Notes under the pieces: generated by a model
The model's database searches: none
The model's input: the letters and a program-made list of their open reading frames with translations, nothing else
What the model was told of the DNA's origin: nothing
Origin: Girardinichthys multiradiatus
Taxonomy: Eukaryota; Chordata; Actinopteri; Cyprinodontiformes; Goodeidae
Length of the DNA: 64,000 bases
Reading direction: 5' to 3'
Assembly: GCF_021462225.1 (NCBI RefSeq)
Contig: NC_061796.1
Coordinates: 46,842,891-46,906,890, forward strand
Translations under genes and position numbers: made by a program
Shown: positions 32,329-43,944 of the stretch, piece by piece
How positions within the stretch are numbered: the first letter of the stretch is position 1
Layout: each line of letters opens with the position of its first letter

Positions 32329-33652
32329 TCAGTTTAAAATCACCTTGATGTCACCAAACTGCTTCTGTAACAGAATCTGACATGCAGCCAGAAGCGTTAA
32401 AGATGAGGCTTTATTTCGACGGTTCCGTGCAGCTCGCGAGGCCTTCTTTCTGCGACGTTGCTGTCCGGGTCTGGAACCAATCTGTCCTACCATCAACGTT
32501 ACCTCTGTAAAAGAGAATGAACAGTCATTGACAAATATATATTGAAATAAACAAATTAAAGCTGAAAAAAAAAGGGGGAATTCAAATGAATTCAGTAGGT
32601 ATGAATTAAAACGTACTGCTCATTAAGGCTCTCACAAGTGTTGCTCTGCTATGCAGAGCAGAGAGTCGCTGTCTTTTGGCTGGGGTTAAATATTCTGTAA
32701 AAACAGAATAAAATAAAGTTACCTTACGCTGCCCAGCTCAGCGTTCATAAATAAACGATAATAATAGTTTTAAAATAAACGAGTTTTTTAAGGGGGAAGT
32801 GAACCCCTATAACTTTATTACTTGTAGGTTTATAAACGAATTTTGAAATACTATAACTTACTCCGGGTCTGTACAATAAAACCTCCAGATTTCGCTTCTT
32901 GTTGCACTGGACTGATGCGCTTGTGTTGAACGCTGTCTTTGAAAAGTGACCTTCTGGTAGGCGGCTTCAGTGTCGCATGTTTGGATGCATCTGTAAACAG
33001 ATTTATATGATATTTTATTGAACTATGCTTGCTTATAATACATATATATATTATTGTTCTTTTTATTTATTTTTACTCACCTTTGCTGCTCCACAGCTGA
33101 TGGCTGTACTCCAAGTTTGTTATTGGCTTTAGTTTGCTTGATCAAATCAGCTGCTGCTGCTTCTTTCAGAGATACGTTCACTGTCAAATCTGTAAAAAGT
33201 TTTTATCTGAGGATTAAAACAAGTCTCTAATAATTACACATTCACTCTCACAGAAAACAAATACTTTTTAGGGCTTACTTTCTGGCCCGGGAGCAGCTGG
33301 TAACTTATCCGGTGTGTTTTTAGAGGAAATGATGATAATTTGCAGAGGCGTATTTAATGATTCAGATTTTATTTCTTTGTTAGAAGAAAGTTCAGATGTT
33401 GTCGGGTTTTCTTTTTTGGAGATAATACGCCTTCTCAACTTTGATTGTCGGTGGGAAGGTCGATTCCAGCCGCTGACCCCTCCAACTTGATCATTCGGGT
33501 TTACCTCTCTCATCAAATATATAAATTTATTCAATGTTAACTGATTTATTCGTTAACTATAAAATATTGTTGCACTTAACATTAATTACCATATTCCGAT
33601 TGTGTCAAGATGAAATCCTCAAGGTCATCAGTGGTGGGTTCTAAGACAAAGA

Positions 33653-33694
<42 letters not shown>

Positions 33695-33830
33695 AATATT
33701 AGAGAACATTCACATGCATTTAAGGATTTCTTAAAGATGAATACTTACTTCTAAAGATGGCATTGTACTTCTGAGAATCATTAGAAGCAGATGCTGCAAT
33801 TTCTTCGTTTTCTGAAATATGCACCGACAT
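32329..33830 (-). CDS. Polinton spliced gene, seven exons, unknown basic protein
   Basis: Exons on the minus strand: 33830-33749, 33640-33590, 33506-33279, 33189-33081, 32990-32862, 32694-32617 and 32504-32329. All have GT donors (mostly GTAAGT/GTGAGT) and AG acceptors (mostly TTTTACAG), and introns are 83-167 bp. Phases join without stops except between exons 4 and 5, where one base is off. About 284 codons. The start is acidic (MSVHISENEEIAASAS; TTDDLEDFI), the middle Ser/Pro/Lys-rich (SKLRRRIISKKEN), and the end strongly basic and helical (YLTPAKRQRLSALHSR; QQRRRKKASRAARNRRNK), ending 58 bases before the polymerase ATG. The basic tail suggests DNA binding, perhaps a core or terminal protein (inference). 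No family recognised. Confidence 0.65.
33657..33690. repeat. (AT)n microsatellite
   Basis: About 17 AT units inside the first intron of the spliced Polinton gene. Confidence 0.95.
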
Positions 33831-33859
33831 ATTTTTCTTGTCAGTACTAGTATTTTCAG

Positions 33860-34814
33860 TGTAACAAGTTTAAACCTTTTTTAGCTATACCAGACTTGAT
33901 GCTGATGAGGATGTAGACAACTCTGTGGCTACTGTGAAACTAAACCTGTTTTATTGCCAGCAACCTGAAATGCAAAAAAGAGGTCCAATTACCATATTGT
34001 TTCTTGTGGACATAAGTCAGTGATGTCTGACATGGGAAGCTGTCTCTATAAACTTTACCAAAATCAAAATCAAGAATTTCCTTTTAGAAGCACGTATTAG
34101 CAATGAGAAACCAGCGAACTTTGATATTCATCAGGCCCTGGGGGTCTCACCTGTTCATGAACCTATGTATTAACTCTTTTGGAGTTCTAATTACTTTTTT
34201 GCCCGGTGTCACACACTTGGTCAGGAAATTGAATCAGAAGGCAGAGGGTGATGTTGACTGTGAGTTCAGTTACAGAATAACTGTTTCAGTAAGTCTCTCA
34301 ATAACCTTTGCTCTAAGGTGAAAAAAAAAATGTTTTAGAAAAGCTACAGGTAACTAAAATGATCATTTCTTTTCCTAAAATGGAGTCTCTCATGATTCAA
34401 AACAAACACATCATCGCTAGAGTCAATTTATAACTTGGAAACAGTATACTGAGGGTTCGTAAAGTTTTTCTGTTAATCTCATATTTGTCTTAACTCTTTT
34501 CTCCTGCTTTCCAGTCTGTTGACGCAGAAGTGGAAGGTTTGCTCGTTCCATCGATGTAGCGAAGCACAATTTTTATTTACTTTTAGGTCTTTTCTATTTT
34601 GAACTGATTCAAACTGGCTCATATATTCAGCAAATAGGTCCTGCTGTAAAGCAAAATGAACTTACAGTTCTGTCAGGTTACACAGTTCATTTATTAGGAT
34701 TTCATGTGACAGGTCAACATTAAGTTGATTATACCTTTAAAAATATAAAAGGATGCATGTATTTTTTTAGATGTATTAAGGCCTGAAAAACATACAGATT
34801 ATTAATAACACCCT
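33860..34814 (+). other. Polinton right-end region with possible exon remnants
   Basis: The + strand shows short sensible frames beside splice-like signals: after TTTTTTAG at about 33884 (DADEDVDNSVATVKLNLFYC; KRGPITILFLVDI), after TTCCTTTTAG at 34086 (RISNEKPANFDIHQALGV), a donor TCA|GTAAGT near 34292 after DVDCEFSYRITVS, and an acceptor TTTCCAG at 34514 before a short terminal frame. Stops and shifts separate them. This may be a decayed spliced gene on the opposite strand to the one at 32329-33830. I do not recognise it. Confidence 0.3.
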
Positions 34815-34966
34815 TAAACACACCCATGTATTATAATTGGTTCATTTAAGGTATCGCCCCTAATGATGACAACCAATCAGGATCCCCGCCCCCATAACCC
34901 ATGACCCCCCTTAAGGTCAAAAGTTCACCTGTCAAAAGTTTGATTAAAGGGTTTATTTTAGTCTTT
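34815..34966 (-). repeat. Polinton right terminal inverted repeat
   Basis: Reverse complement of 23365-23570 apart from an approximately 50-bp deletion and scattered changes. Its last bases (ATTTTAGTCTTT) abut GTAGTC at 34967-34972. Confidence 0.9.
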
Positions 34967-34972
34967 GTAGTC
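34967..34972. repeat. Polinton target-site duplication, right
   Basis: GTAGTC, identical to 23359-23364. Confidence 0.85.
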
Positions 34973-35182
34973 TAATTTGGCTTGTCCTAAGTTAGTCTGT
35001 CTGTTCCTACTTTTTGTGGTATCCTGCGATCCAGAAACCAGGATTGTTTTGATGAACTGGATCTCTGTCAAACCTGCACTGGAAATTGTATGTTTGCTCA
35101 CATCATTAAAGAAGAATCATCTCACCAACCATCTCTGCTCGTCCTGCATCTCTGGTCCTCCGTTAAAATGGAAATCATGACA
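34973..35182. repeat. LTR-like element, right half
   Basis: Continuation of 22937-23358, ending CATGACA with TATAT after it. Confidence 0.55.
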
Positions 35183-36609
35183 TATATTAGCAGTTGTTAA
35201 CATTAGATAAATTAGATCAGTTACTGGGTTAACTAAAAGTTAACACATAAGTCACATTTCTGAGTTTTTAGGACCTTTTTAATGCCACCTTGTATGAAAT
35301 TTAAGGCCCAAACTTAATATGGGGGACGGTTGGGGGATGTGCTGTATTACAATCAGGCAAAGAATGTGTGTCACACAATGAGATACATTCAAGTTTAGTT
35401 TTTGCCTGTTTATTGAACATAAATGCCCACTTTCCACTGGCTCGTAGGCAGTGCGGCTCCGCTCCACTCGGTCTTCTACCCTGTATGGTACCAGTTTTGT
35501 TTCCACTGACCCACTCCAGCCATCAGCGCAGTGCACTGTGCTGCTATTAACATTACTGTGTGACATTGTCACATTAAAATGATCTGTGTAAAACGATAAA
35601 AAATAAATGAACACAAAATAAAAACATAACTAGACTAAATACTAATAATATTTGTATTATTTTATATGCAAGAATATCTTATATATGTTTTTATCATGTA
35701 TAAAATGATCCCCTGGGATAATTATCTGGACCACAGCCCAGCCAGAACTTCTAAAGAAAGGCTCAGAGGTTCTGATGTGAGGGGCGGTGTCAGGAGAAGC
35801 AGAGAGGAGAGACGCTGCTGTCTGGATGGTGAAGCTCCAAAGTCTGCCTGCCTCCATGGTTTGTTCTGTGTTTCGTGGGAAATGTTTGCGTGTCTGAACA
35901 GCTGATTTTATGTGTGATCAGCTGGTTTAGGATGTTATTACATACAGCGCCCCCTACCTGTGTATAATTCAGAAAGCTGATGTGTCCTTTTTCTTTTCTT
36001 TCAGCCTTCAGGCATAGTTTATGATTTGTAAATAGTAAAATTTTATTTGGGTTTGACCCGCTCCGGCCATTGTGGTCCTTAATATTCTTTTGATACCTTC
36101 TCCCTGCACTACCTCTTAAAAAACCTTCTCATTTCTCCTCCTCCCATGGTCAATCAGTCTGTTTATGTCACATGTAGTCCTGCTCAGCCCCAGTCTGACC
36201 AGCTCAGAACAGGGACAAAAAAAAAAAACAAGTACCAGTACAGAAAAATACAGTAATGGAAACCCTCGCAAAGCGGGCCAAGTAGGGCCAAAAAATCTGC
36301 TTACGATTTTTGAGTCAGGGAAGAATAAACTATCCCCTCAGTAGTGTTGTAAGGCTGGTGCTAGACCACTGGGTGTAAAATCCACAAAACCTCTGACAGT
36401 TTGTGTCGCACCGAGTGCTGCTCTCAGATCAGTGGTAGTAGTAATAGGGACCGTTTTCTGAGGAGCTTCAGTCACACCAGGGGAGCAAAACTGTGAAACT
36501 GCTGGGGTCTGTTTGTGGCTCTTGGCAGCGGCTTTGTGCTTTGACTTCAAATGGCTCTACACCCTTTACCCCCGTGGTCCAAAGCTTAAAATGTTTTTTG
36601 CACAGAATG
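35183..36609. other. No gene seen
   Basis: Contains a GC-richer piece (about 35430-35530, 'tttccactggctcgtaggca') and a distant 'taatggaaaccctcgcaaag' piece (about 36255). These look like the two arms of a worn MITE-type element, but not as a clean inverted pair. No coding exon recognised. Confidence 0.4.
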
Positions 36610-36912
36610 CACCTAGCCTGCACAGTGGCTCTTTCTGCATGGAGTTTGCATGTTCTCCCTGTGCATGTGTGGGTTTTCTCCAGGTACTCCGGCTTCTCCC
36701 CACAGTCCAAAGACATGCCTGTTAGGTTAATTGGTCTCTCTAAATGACCCTTAAGTGTAAAGAAGTGTGTGGTTGTTTGTGTGTTTCCCTGCGATGGACT
36801 GACATCCTGTCCAGGGAGGACCCCGCCTCCTGCCCATGCTGGAGATAGGTACCAGCTTCCCTGCGACCCACTATGGAAGAAACGGTATAGAAAATGACTG
36901 ACTGACTGACTA
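36610..36912 (+). repeat. tRNA-like SINE-type repeat, copy 2 (5' truncated)
   Basis: Same body as copy 1 from 'ctttctgcatgga' to the tail 'gaaaatgactgactgac'. The tRNA-like head is missing or degraded. Confidence 0.7.
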
Positions 36913-37073
36913 TGGTTCTGACATGAGGTTTGCATCTCAGAGATCAAGAAAATAAAAACAACAAACAAGTGTAAGAAAATGTTTTACTCAATTACAATAA
37001 AATCTGTTTTCAATTGATTGTGATTGTTTCCATCATTGTTGGTCTAAAAATAGATTTAAATTCCCTCCAGGAT

Positions 37074-38887
37074 TCATCTTTTCATGAGATCATCAAAGAG
37101 AAAAGGTTCTTGAGCCTTCAAGATGTCGAGGAAGATATCTTGGACTTTTCTGCTGGCTCTCAGTGGGCCGTGGCATAACGCCCTCATCTTGGCCTGGGAG
37201 GTCCGCTCAGCACTGATGTTATCATAAACTTCAGGTTGGATAACTCCGGCTTTTAAGAGTTTGTCCAAAATTGGTAAAACGTTGCTCACTTTCTGGATCA
37301 GCTCATCCATGTGTTTGTCCACAAAGTGCTTCTCTGACGAGGAAAACAAAAGCTGTTTAGTCCCAGAAAGAATAGAGTTGTTTTTACTCCACAATATTTA
37401 AACTAAACTTTAAATGCCCTGATGATATTCTGAGAAATTCAGATGTTCAATGAAGTTTTATTTCTGTCTGATTTGTTCCTTCCAAGGCTAACTTGTTAGC
37501 CATGTTTAAAGTGAAAAAGCAGAGAAACTCACCATCACTGGATGCAGCATCTGAGGATTGTAAACCTGCCTTCTTTGCTTCTTCAGCTGCCAAAAAACAA
37601 ATCAAATATCAGGTTAGAAGCATAAAACCAAATTCTTCCCCCACAGTTTTTGGGTCGGTTCTGCAGGCTACAGTAGCTTTGAAGAATGGCGCTTCTCCCT
37701 CAATAGTTTACATGTTCTCATCTATTAGATCTACTCAGAAGTTTTCTACACCGAAAAATTTAAAATACAAACTGAGATCAATGAGCCCTCTGTTGTATCT
37801 ATTTATATTCTGATTTATAATCGTTTAAATATGTAGCTGGATAATTTCTTAATATATCTGATGAGTGAATATTTTAGATTCACATAAAGACCTTGGATCC
37901 ACGGGCTCGGTTCTGTGTGGGGCGACAGCTGATTGGCTCTCAGTGCTGTGAAACTTTGCAGAGGTAGTTCTGGATCGGGCAGCTCCAACTGATATCAGCT
38001 GCACAGTTTGGATCCGCAGTGATTCTGAGTGTTAGGAATAACCTTTATTAATATGCTTATAGCTGTTTTTCCCAGTTATACCATAATGATATAAAGCATA
38101 AGTTCTAATGTTTCCTTTTTGTTAGAATAGGATAAGAAGCTCATAAACATACAGTACAAGGATAAACGGCCCAAGGTTTGTCATAAATGACCTGAAGCTG
38201 GGGCACTGGGGTTGATGGTGGAGCAACTGGTATAACTGGTTTGATTAGAAAGCTACAGCACACTTAGATTAAGTATGTACAATCTTCCCGGACATTTAAT
38301 AACTAAACTGTTGTCTTCACGGAAGGAAAAAAAGGACTCGAAACTGAAATTCAGCCCCAAAGATCTTATTTTAAGGGGTTTAAATGTCTTTATCCTGCAG
38401 TTATTGTGAATCAGGTTACTGAGTTGGAGCTGAATGAAACAGGGAGAAACTTGGAGCGGTTCGGATGCCTGGGTCAAAGTGAAAGTAAAATAAGAACCGC
38501 GCTGTATTGAAGTTAAATTTCTCGCAGAGAAAACGGTAAAACACGTCAGAATGTGAAGATAAAATAATCAAAATGTTGGATCACTCGCTGATCTCAGAGT
38601 AGAAGGAAGAAATGGATCCAGATGTTGTTGAGATGTTTACCCAGTTCGCATGCCTCCTGCCCGCAGCAGATCTCTTTGAGGATCTCCTCGGCCACATTCA
38701 GAACTCTTCTCTCGGTATAAACGGAGATCATCACATCTGCAACCTCCAGGAAGCTTTTACCCTGCACCTGGTTCATCTTGACGCCATCACGGCGGTCCAG
38801 AAGTTCTGAGCGAAACTTTTCAAAGTTCTCCTTGGTCAGGCTCTCCAGGCTGTTCTTTAAAAGCTTTCTGGCCGATTTTGGAGGCAT
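37074..38887 (-). CDS. pycard: ASC-like inflammasome adaptor (PYD-linker-CARD), intact
   Basis: Three exons: 38887-38641 (PYD), 37586-37533 (linker) and 37333-37074 (CARD). Donors CTGG|GTAAAC and ATG|GTGAGT, acceptors TTTTGGCAG and CTCGTCAG. Phases join cleanly to a 186-residue protein, the size of fish ASC. The PYD opens MPPKSARKLLKNSLESL and has the six-helix pattern with LLDRRD; the CARD has KHFVDKHMDELIQKV, LDKLLKAGVI and KMRALCHGPLR. ASC nucleates inflammasome filaments, its PYD binding sensor PYDs and its CARD recruiting caspases. PYD-linker-CARD alone with nothing else is the ASC architecture. I call it a pycard paralogue because further PYD and CARD exons lie nearby, so orthology is not settled. 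Confidence 0.85.
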
Positions 38888-39877
38888 TTTTCACAACAGT
38901 GATCCAGAAGTGCTTTGATGGTTATTACCGGCTCTGGTCTCAGGCAGCTTCACCTCCGCTGTAATGGTGATGTGTTCAAATGCTTCAGGAAAATGTAGTT
39001 CCTGCCTCTGATGAGTTCATTTATAAAACTGTCCATTAGAAACAAAAAGATCTGTACTCATCAATGCGGATCTTTCTGTTGTTCCCAGTTTTAAATAATG
39101 CCTCATAAATCTGATTGAAATTCTCATATTAAACATTTATTTTAACCAGCAGTTTCCGTCTGATTTAAATATCATCATTAAAATGACACATTCTCCCAGG
39201 CCTGCAGATGTGTTGCTATAGCGGACATATGCACATGTTGCTTCAAATAATCAAAGATGAAGATGCTTCTGGAGGTGCAGCTGGGCTCCTTCTTGTTTTA
39301 TAACACGTTCAGTTTACCATCAGGAGGTTTCTGAAGGAAGCAATGGAAGCTCCTCCTTCATTTCCTTTACTAACATGCAGACTCAAAATGTTCTCCCACT
39401 GTGGAGACAGCTATAAATCTACACACCCGCAGGATAGAAGCCCGGTTGTGTAACATCATATCCTATGTTTGCTGACAAAGTTCAAATCTAGCCTCTGCAT
39501 AAAGTATGTGCCGTAAACGGTGTGTAAACCAGTGGGCGGAAGCAGAGAAAAGGGAAGGTGTGGCCATATTATCAGGAGTTTCCAGGAAATGTACTCAATG
39601 TACTAGATGTTGACAGTCCTTCTGCAGAAATGTAGGCTGGAACATGAATCATGAACACTTCTGAATGTAACCAGTAAAAAGCAGCCAAAGAAAGACCGGA
39701 AACTTCTGATAAAGGCCATTAAAAATGATTAGGAGCTTCATGTTTGCATGCATTCCAGACATTATTAACAAAACTAAAGAAGTTCCCAGCACCAAAAACA
39801 AGACCCACTGCTGCAGAAACACATTACTGACAGAAGTTATATCTGCGAGTCAGAAGTAGATTAGGTAGAGTTTAGGT
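38888..39877. other. 5' flank of the ASC-like gene, no gene seen
   Basis: The first 100 bases (ccagaagtgctttgatggtt..) resemble the flank of the PYD remnant at 55987-56060, which supports duplication of promoter plus first exon. The rest is unassigned. Confidence 0.5.
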
Positions 39878-40502
39878 CAGAGGTCATTAACTGGCAGACC
39901 GCGGTCCGGGTCTGGACCCAGAAGCTGTCCCATCCGGACCCATACCTACGGAAAATCAAAGGGGTAATATTTAAAACTTGACAGGCACTTTTATTTGAAC
40001 TTTTATAGACTTCACGGTAGCGTCTTAGTTTGTACTGAAAAGGACAGACCAGTTGCATGACAGTTAAGCCACACTCAGCCAAACAAGTCTCTGCATTCCT
40101 GGCGGTAAATATTGTGACTGCAGGAAGTGCAGAGAAGTCAGACGAGAAGGAAGCAAAGTGACACATGAAAGTTGAGGAGATACAGACAGCCACATCATAG
40201 AAAGTAGAGAAAGAGACTAGTGAGACGAAGAAAGGGAGAGTAACAACTGCGCCAGAGAAAGGAAATCAGGACAGTGCTACAGAGAGCTGAATGAGACGGG
40301 TGGGACAGAGAAACGGAAAGATAAGGAACAGATGGTGCTTTCTAAAAAAAAAAAATGGACAGTGAAAATTGGATCTTTAATCCAGAATGAATTAATCCAA
40401 TTAATCCGGAATTTTATTCATCTTTCCCGCTGGAAGCACTAAACCAGTGTGTTTCATATGTTCAGAAACCGTAACACTTCTTAAAAAGTGCCAATGTGAA
40501 AC
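39878..40502 (+). mobile_element. hAT transposon, left part (GTF2IRD2-like/ZBED type)
   Basis: It starts with a hAT-type end (CAGAGGTCATTAACTGGCAG, then GACCGCGGTCCGGGTC). At 40360-40500 a BED-type zinc-finger start appears (AGSTKPVCFICSETV; KKCQC). The finger is cut where ERV2 begins at 40503. Its transposase C-terminus is found at 48679-49318. Confidence 0.7.
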
Positions 40503-41005
40503 TGTTGGAATAATTGAATATAGATTTATCATACATTTCTCCTATTCTTTAACTTGACTATTTGATTTTACAACCTTTCATGAAGTATGTGTGAGAAAAG
40601 GATGTGATGAGTTTGTCTGCAGGCAAAGATCAGAGGTGGAGCTGGAAAGGAAGCAGTCCCAGATGAGGAGGTCATAAAGATGAAGGCTGATTGTGTTGAA
40701 CAGAAAACACACTGATCTTAAGATGATGGAGAATGTGGAAGTGTGTTGTTAAAAAATAATGGTGTTTATGACCTGTTTACGATGCAGCTGTTTTTCCCAT
40801 CCTTAGAGAGTAACGTTCTTTGTAATTAGGGACCCCGAAAGATAATAAAAAGAGTAGAATGGACAGATGTTTTTCAGAGCGGTAGGAGATTTGTAACTGA
40901 AGCACATCTCTGTCCGTTCTTCTCGCAGCGAGTAAACTAACTAATTCTTTGTCTTTCTCTTCTTTTTGTGATGTTATAAGTATTTTAGGTTGTTTAAACC
41001 TGACA
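40503..41005 (+). repeat. ERV2 5' LTR
   Basis: TGTTGGAATAATTG to AAACCTGACA, with AATAAA near 40843. It carries about 91 bp (from 40524) that the 3' LTR lacks. Confidence 0.9.
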
Positions 41006-41011
41006 TTAATT

Positions 41012-41029
41012 TGGTCCTTCGGAGCCGGA
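41012..41029 (+). promoter_or_regulatory. ERV2 primer-binding site, tRNA-Tyr type
   Basis: TGGTCCTTCGGAGCCGGA: complementary to the tRNA-Tyr 3' end with one extra G compared with ERV1. Confidence 0.75.
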
Positions 41030-41452
41030 TTCCAAATACGCCTGATGATTCCAGCGGGTTGGTGGATTCCAGTAAAGACCGTGTGCACGGCAAGTCTTAA
41101 TCAGACTCACAGACCCTTTCCGAGACTGGATTTCGGCCCGCCCGCTGGGGTCTGACGGCTGACGGAACTCCGAGAGAGAGGAGAAGACAAAGTGGTGAGT
41201 TGAGTTTGGATTAAAAAGTGTGACGAATGACTGGAGATCATTGCGTGAAATAAAACCCTGTGAATCCTAGGCCCTAACAGGTAAAAGTAGGACGGCGGAG
41301 TCCTGAAAAAGTATTAACAAGTAATACTGAAAATTCCATGTTTCAAGGACGGCGGAGTCCTGTTTAAGTATTTTAAACAAAAATACTAAGAAAGTTCCGC
41401 GTTTAAAATGTGTGAATGTGAGAAATAAATGGAGGATTTAAACCACTAGGTT

Positions 41453-42840
41453 TTGCCTCATACCAAAGCAGTAGGATTGAAAGTGACTAACTTTTGTGGA
41501 AGCAAAGGCAAGATTTCTCCACTTGAAAGAGTTGAAGTGAGAATTACCACAAAAGGAGATTTTTCTGTCACCCTACTGAGCAGAATAATCCAGTATTTAG
41601 AATACCGTAGGTATTTATATACTGGACCAAATAAAAAAAAAAAATAAAGATGGGAAAAGGGGCGAGTAAAAATAAACTAAAAATGAATAACAATGCAAAG
41701 ATTGGAAATGTATCAAATTAAAATATAAAAATTAAAATATTTAGATAAATGGATAACCACATATCATTATGATGGTTGTTTAAACTCTAAAAAATTAGTT
41801 AATCTATAGGATGCAATAATTAAAAGTACATTAAAAGTACACGTGATTTAAGGAAAATGGACAAAGAAGGATATGATGATGTAGATTATTGGTTAAAAAT
41901 AACTAAAAAGAGAGAGATGTGATGCAGGAGATAAGAATGGACGTTTTTGTGGAAAGCAGAAAAGGTCAGAGGGCTAAAAAGTAATTTTTGATGGACTTGT
42001 AGAATAGTAGGACAGAAGAAGGGGAATAAAAGAGTAGGTGGAAAGTTTTTGTTTTGTACCAAAGATCTGATGAGGTTTGACAGGATAAGATGGGCTAAAA
42101 TGAGTCCCTTTGGTGAATAAATCCATCCCCACCATGGCTGTACCTCATGTATGTTTTATTTGTGTTTATTTTTTATTGTTTGAGATGCTGGAGGCTGTTG
42201 ATACAGTTTGTCACGGAGGTTCATGGCATGACACGGTTTTTCTGTGTAACCTTAGAAAATATTTTACCCTTTTTAACAGCAGAACAGACAGAATGAGGGG
42301 ATTAATCGATAGGCTTACAGTTAGATACAGACGCAGAGCTGACTACGCAGAAATAACCAGAGTGAAACAAAAAGAGAAAGAACCTTTTGAAGAATATAGG
42401 ATTAGACTGACAAAAGTGTTTAAAATACATAGTGGTCTATAATAAGCAAGGAGTTTATTAACAGCAGTTAAAAAATGCACTACATGCTGGTTCCAGGGAT
42501 GCAATTAATACCTGGGTAAGGAGACATTTTATAGGGTTCCCCACAGCAAATCTAGAAGACTATGTTAATCATGCCCTCCATGCAGGAAAAGTAATGAAGG
42601 ATGAAAAACAAAAAAGATAGTCAACACCTTTTTTCACCAAGAAGAAGAAGAACAGATTTATTATCAGAACAACAGAGGAAGAGGAAGATTTAGAGGCAGA
42701 GGACAAAACCGCAGGGGTCAGAGAGGAGGAGTAGGCAGAGGAAATTACAGACAATACACCTCAGGGTGTTGGTGTTGTGGGACAGAAGGACATCTGGTCA
42801 GAGATTGTCCTGAAAGGAGAAATAATGATTCAGCATGACT
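41453..42840 (+). pseudogene. ERV2 gag remnant with CCHC zinc knuckle
   Basis: Matrix-like piece 41472-41630 (FCGSKGKISPLERVEVRIT), capsid piece 42290-42440 (RRADYAEITRVKQKEKEPF; IRLTKVFKIHSGL) and an Arg/Gly-rich nucleocapsid ending in the zinc knuckle CWCCGTEGHLVRDC at 42767-42808 (C-x2-C-x4-H-x4-C), which binds viral RNA. Several stops, for example just after HSGL at about 42440, break the gene. Confidence 0.72.
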
Positions 42841-42949
42841 AGGACAGATAACAAGTGAAATTATTCCTAGTACCTCAGACACTGATGAAAACAAAAAAAC
42901 AAAAACACAGGGGCAGGATGTCCTCCTAAATTTCTAGGACCTTCTCTCC

Positions 42950-43630
42950 CTAGATAGCATAAAACCTGAAGTTAACTTACTGTTGAATGGAAAATCAATT
43001 ACTTTTCTTTGTGATACCAGAGCATGCAGGACCACCTGTAGAGAAACAATCCCAAATTACAGACTTAGTGATCAGCAAATAACAGTAAGGTCAGCTAGTG
43101 GGAAATTGACACGAGTCTGTGAGTCTGAACCAGTTTGGATAAGAGATCCCAATGGACAGTCATGTCAGCTATCTATTCTAATGTTCCCTGAGTGTCCGGT
43201 GAATCTATTGGGACGAGATGGATTACTACATCTGGGGTTAGCATTAATTCCAACCTCAGAAGGACATATTGTAGTAAAGAGAAAAGCAGAACTCAGCCAA
43301 GGAGATTATTTCGTGTTAAAAGGAGTGAGACCATTTTATTATCACTATTCACTGGATGTTCTGAATAAGCCACCCCTAGACATAGGGACAGCTTTACTAA
43401 CAGAAGGAAGAAATGTCATAACTCGACTACAAGATCAGATGACACCAGATGATCTAAATATTACCATGTGGTATAAAAATACTCCTGGACTAGATAAAAC
43501 TTATGAAGAAGCATTAACTAAAGTAACCCCTACTAAAGTCATGGTAACTTATGTTTATACAAATAGGAAGAGTACGTCAGTTGCTGAAGTAGTGTTAGAG
43601 GAAGACACTAGGAAGCTCTGCAAAATGTAG
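42950..43630 (+). pseudogene. ERV2 protease and start of pol
   Basis: The open frame 42983-43630 carries an aspartic protease: active-site text FLCDTRACRTTC, where the invariant Asp-Thr-Gly is Asp-Thr-Arg, and the C-terminal NLLGRDGLLHLG. The frame runs on into a linker (TPDDLNITMWYKNTP) before TAG at 43628-43630. The Gly-to-Arg change at the catalytic turn should kill the enzyme. Confidence 0.72.
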
Positions 43631-43944
43631 ACACCTCCACGCATATCTTTATTCAAGGATAAAGAACTCAAGTGGCAGGATATGAGAAGAATAGTGCAGA
43701 GGGGAAAAGATGCCACAGACTGGTTTGCAACAACAATGAATACAGAAATTAGTGCATCCACAGGATTTACTAGAAAGTTATTATTTTGGACAGTGACAGT
43801 GCAGGAAGGGATACATTTGCATACAAAACAACAATGAGAAATATACCTTACTGAACAGGAGGAACAGTTCTTGAATGAAGTCCCTGATAAGTTATGGTTA
43901 AAAGACCCTACTGATGTGGGTTTAGTAAAAGGAGCATTACCTGT

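Larger units (their letters stand above)
23365..34966. mobile_element. Polinton/Maverick (polintovirus-like), 11.6 kb, decayed
   Basis: It is defined by inverted terminal repeats starting AGAGACTAAAAT (right copy AAAGACTAAAAT) and 6-bp GTAGTC flanks. Rightward genes: two unassigned (23769-24719, 24797-25633), integrase, penton-like minor capsid, major capsid. Leftward genes: a seven-exon spliced gene and protein-primed DNA polymerase B. The integrase, polymerase and capsid set is specific to this group, which sits between transposons and adintovirus-type DNA viruses. Typical elements are 15-20 kb. Here the 3' parts of the capsid and polymerase genes are fused at about 29012, and no FtsK/HerA ATPase or adenain-type protease is found. 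Nearly every gene has a frameshift or stop. Confidence 0.93.

Noticed and set aside
35430..36290. A complete MITE with inverted ends
   Set aside because: The two candidate arms share only short similarity and I could not find matching termini or target copies.
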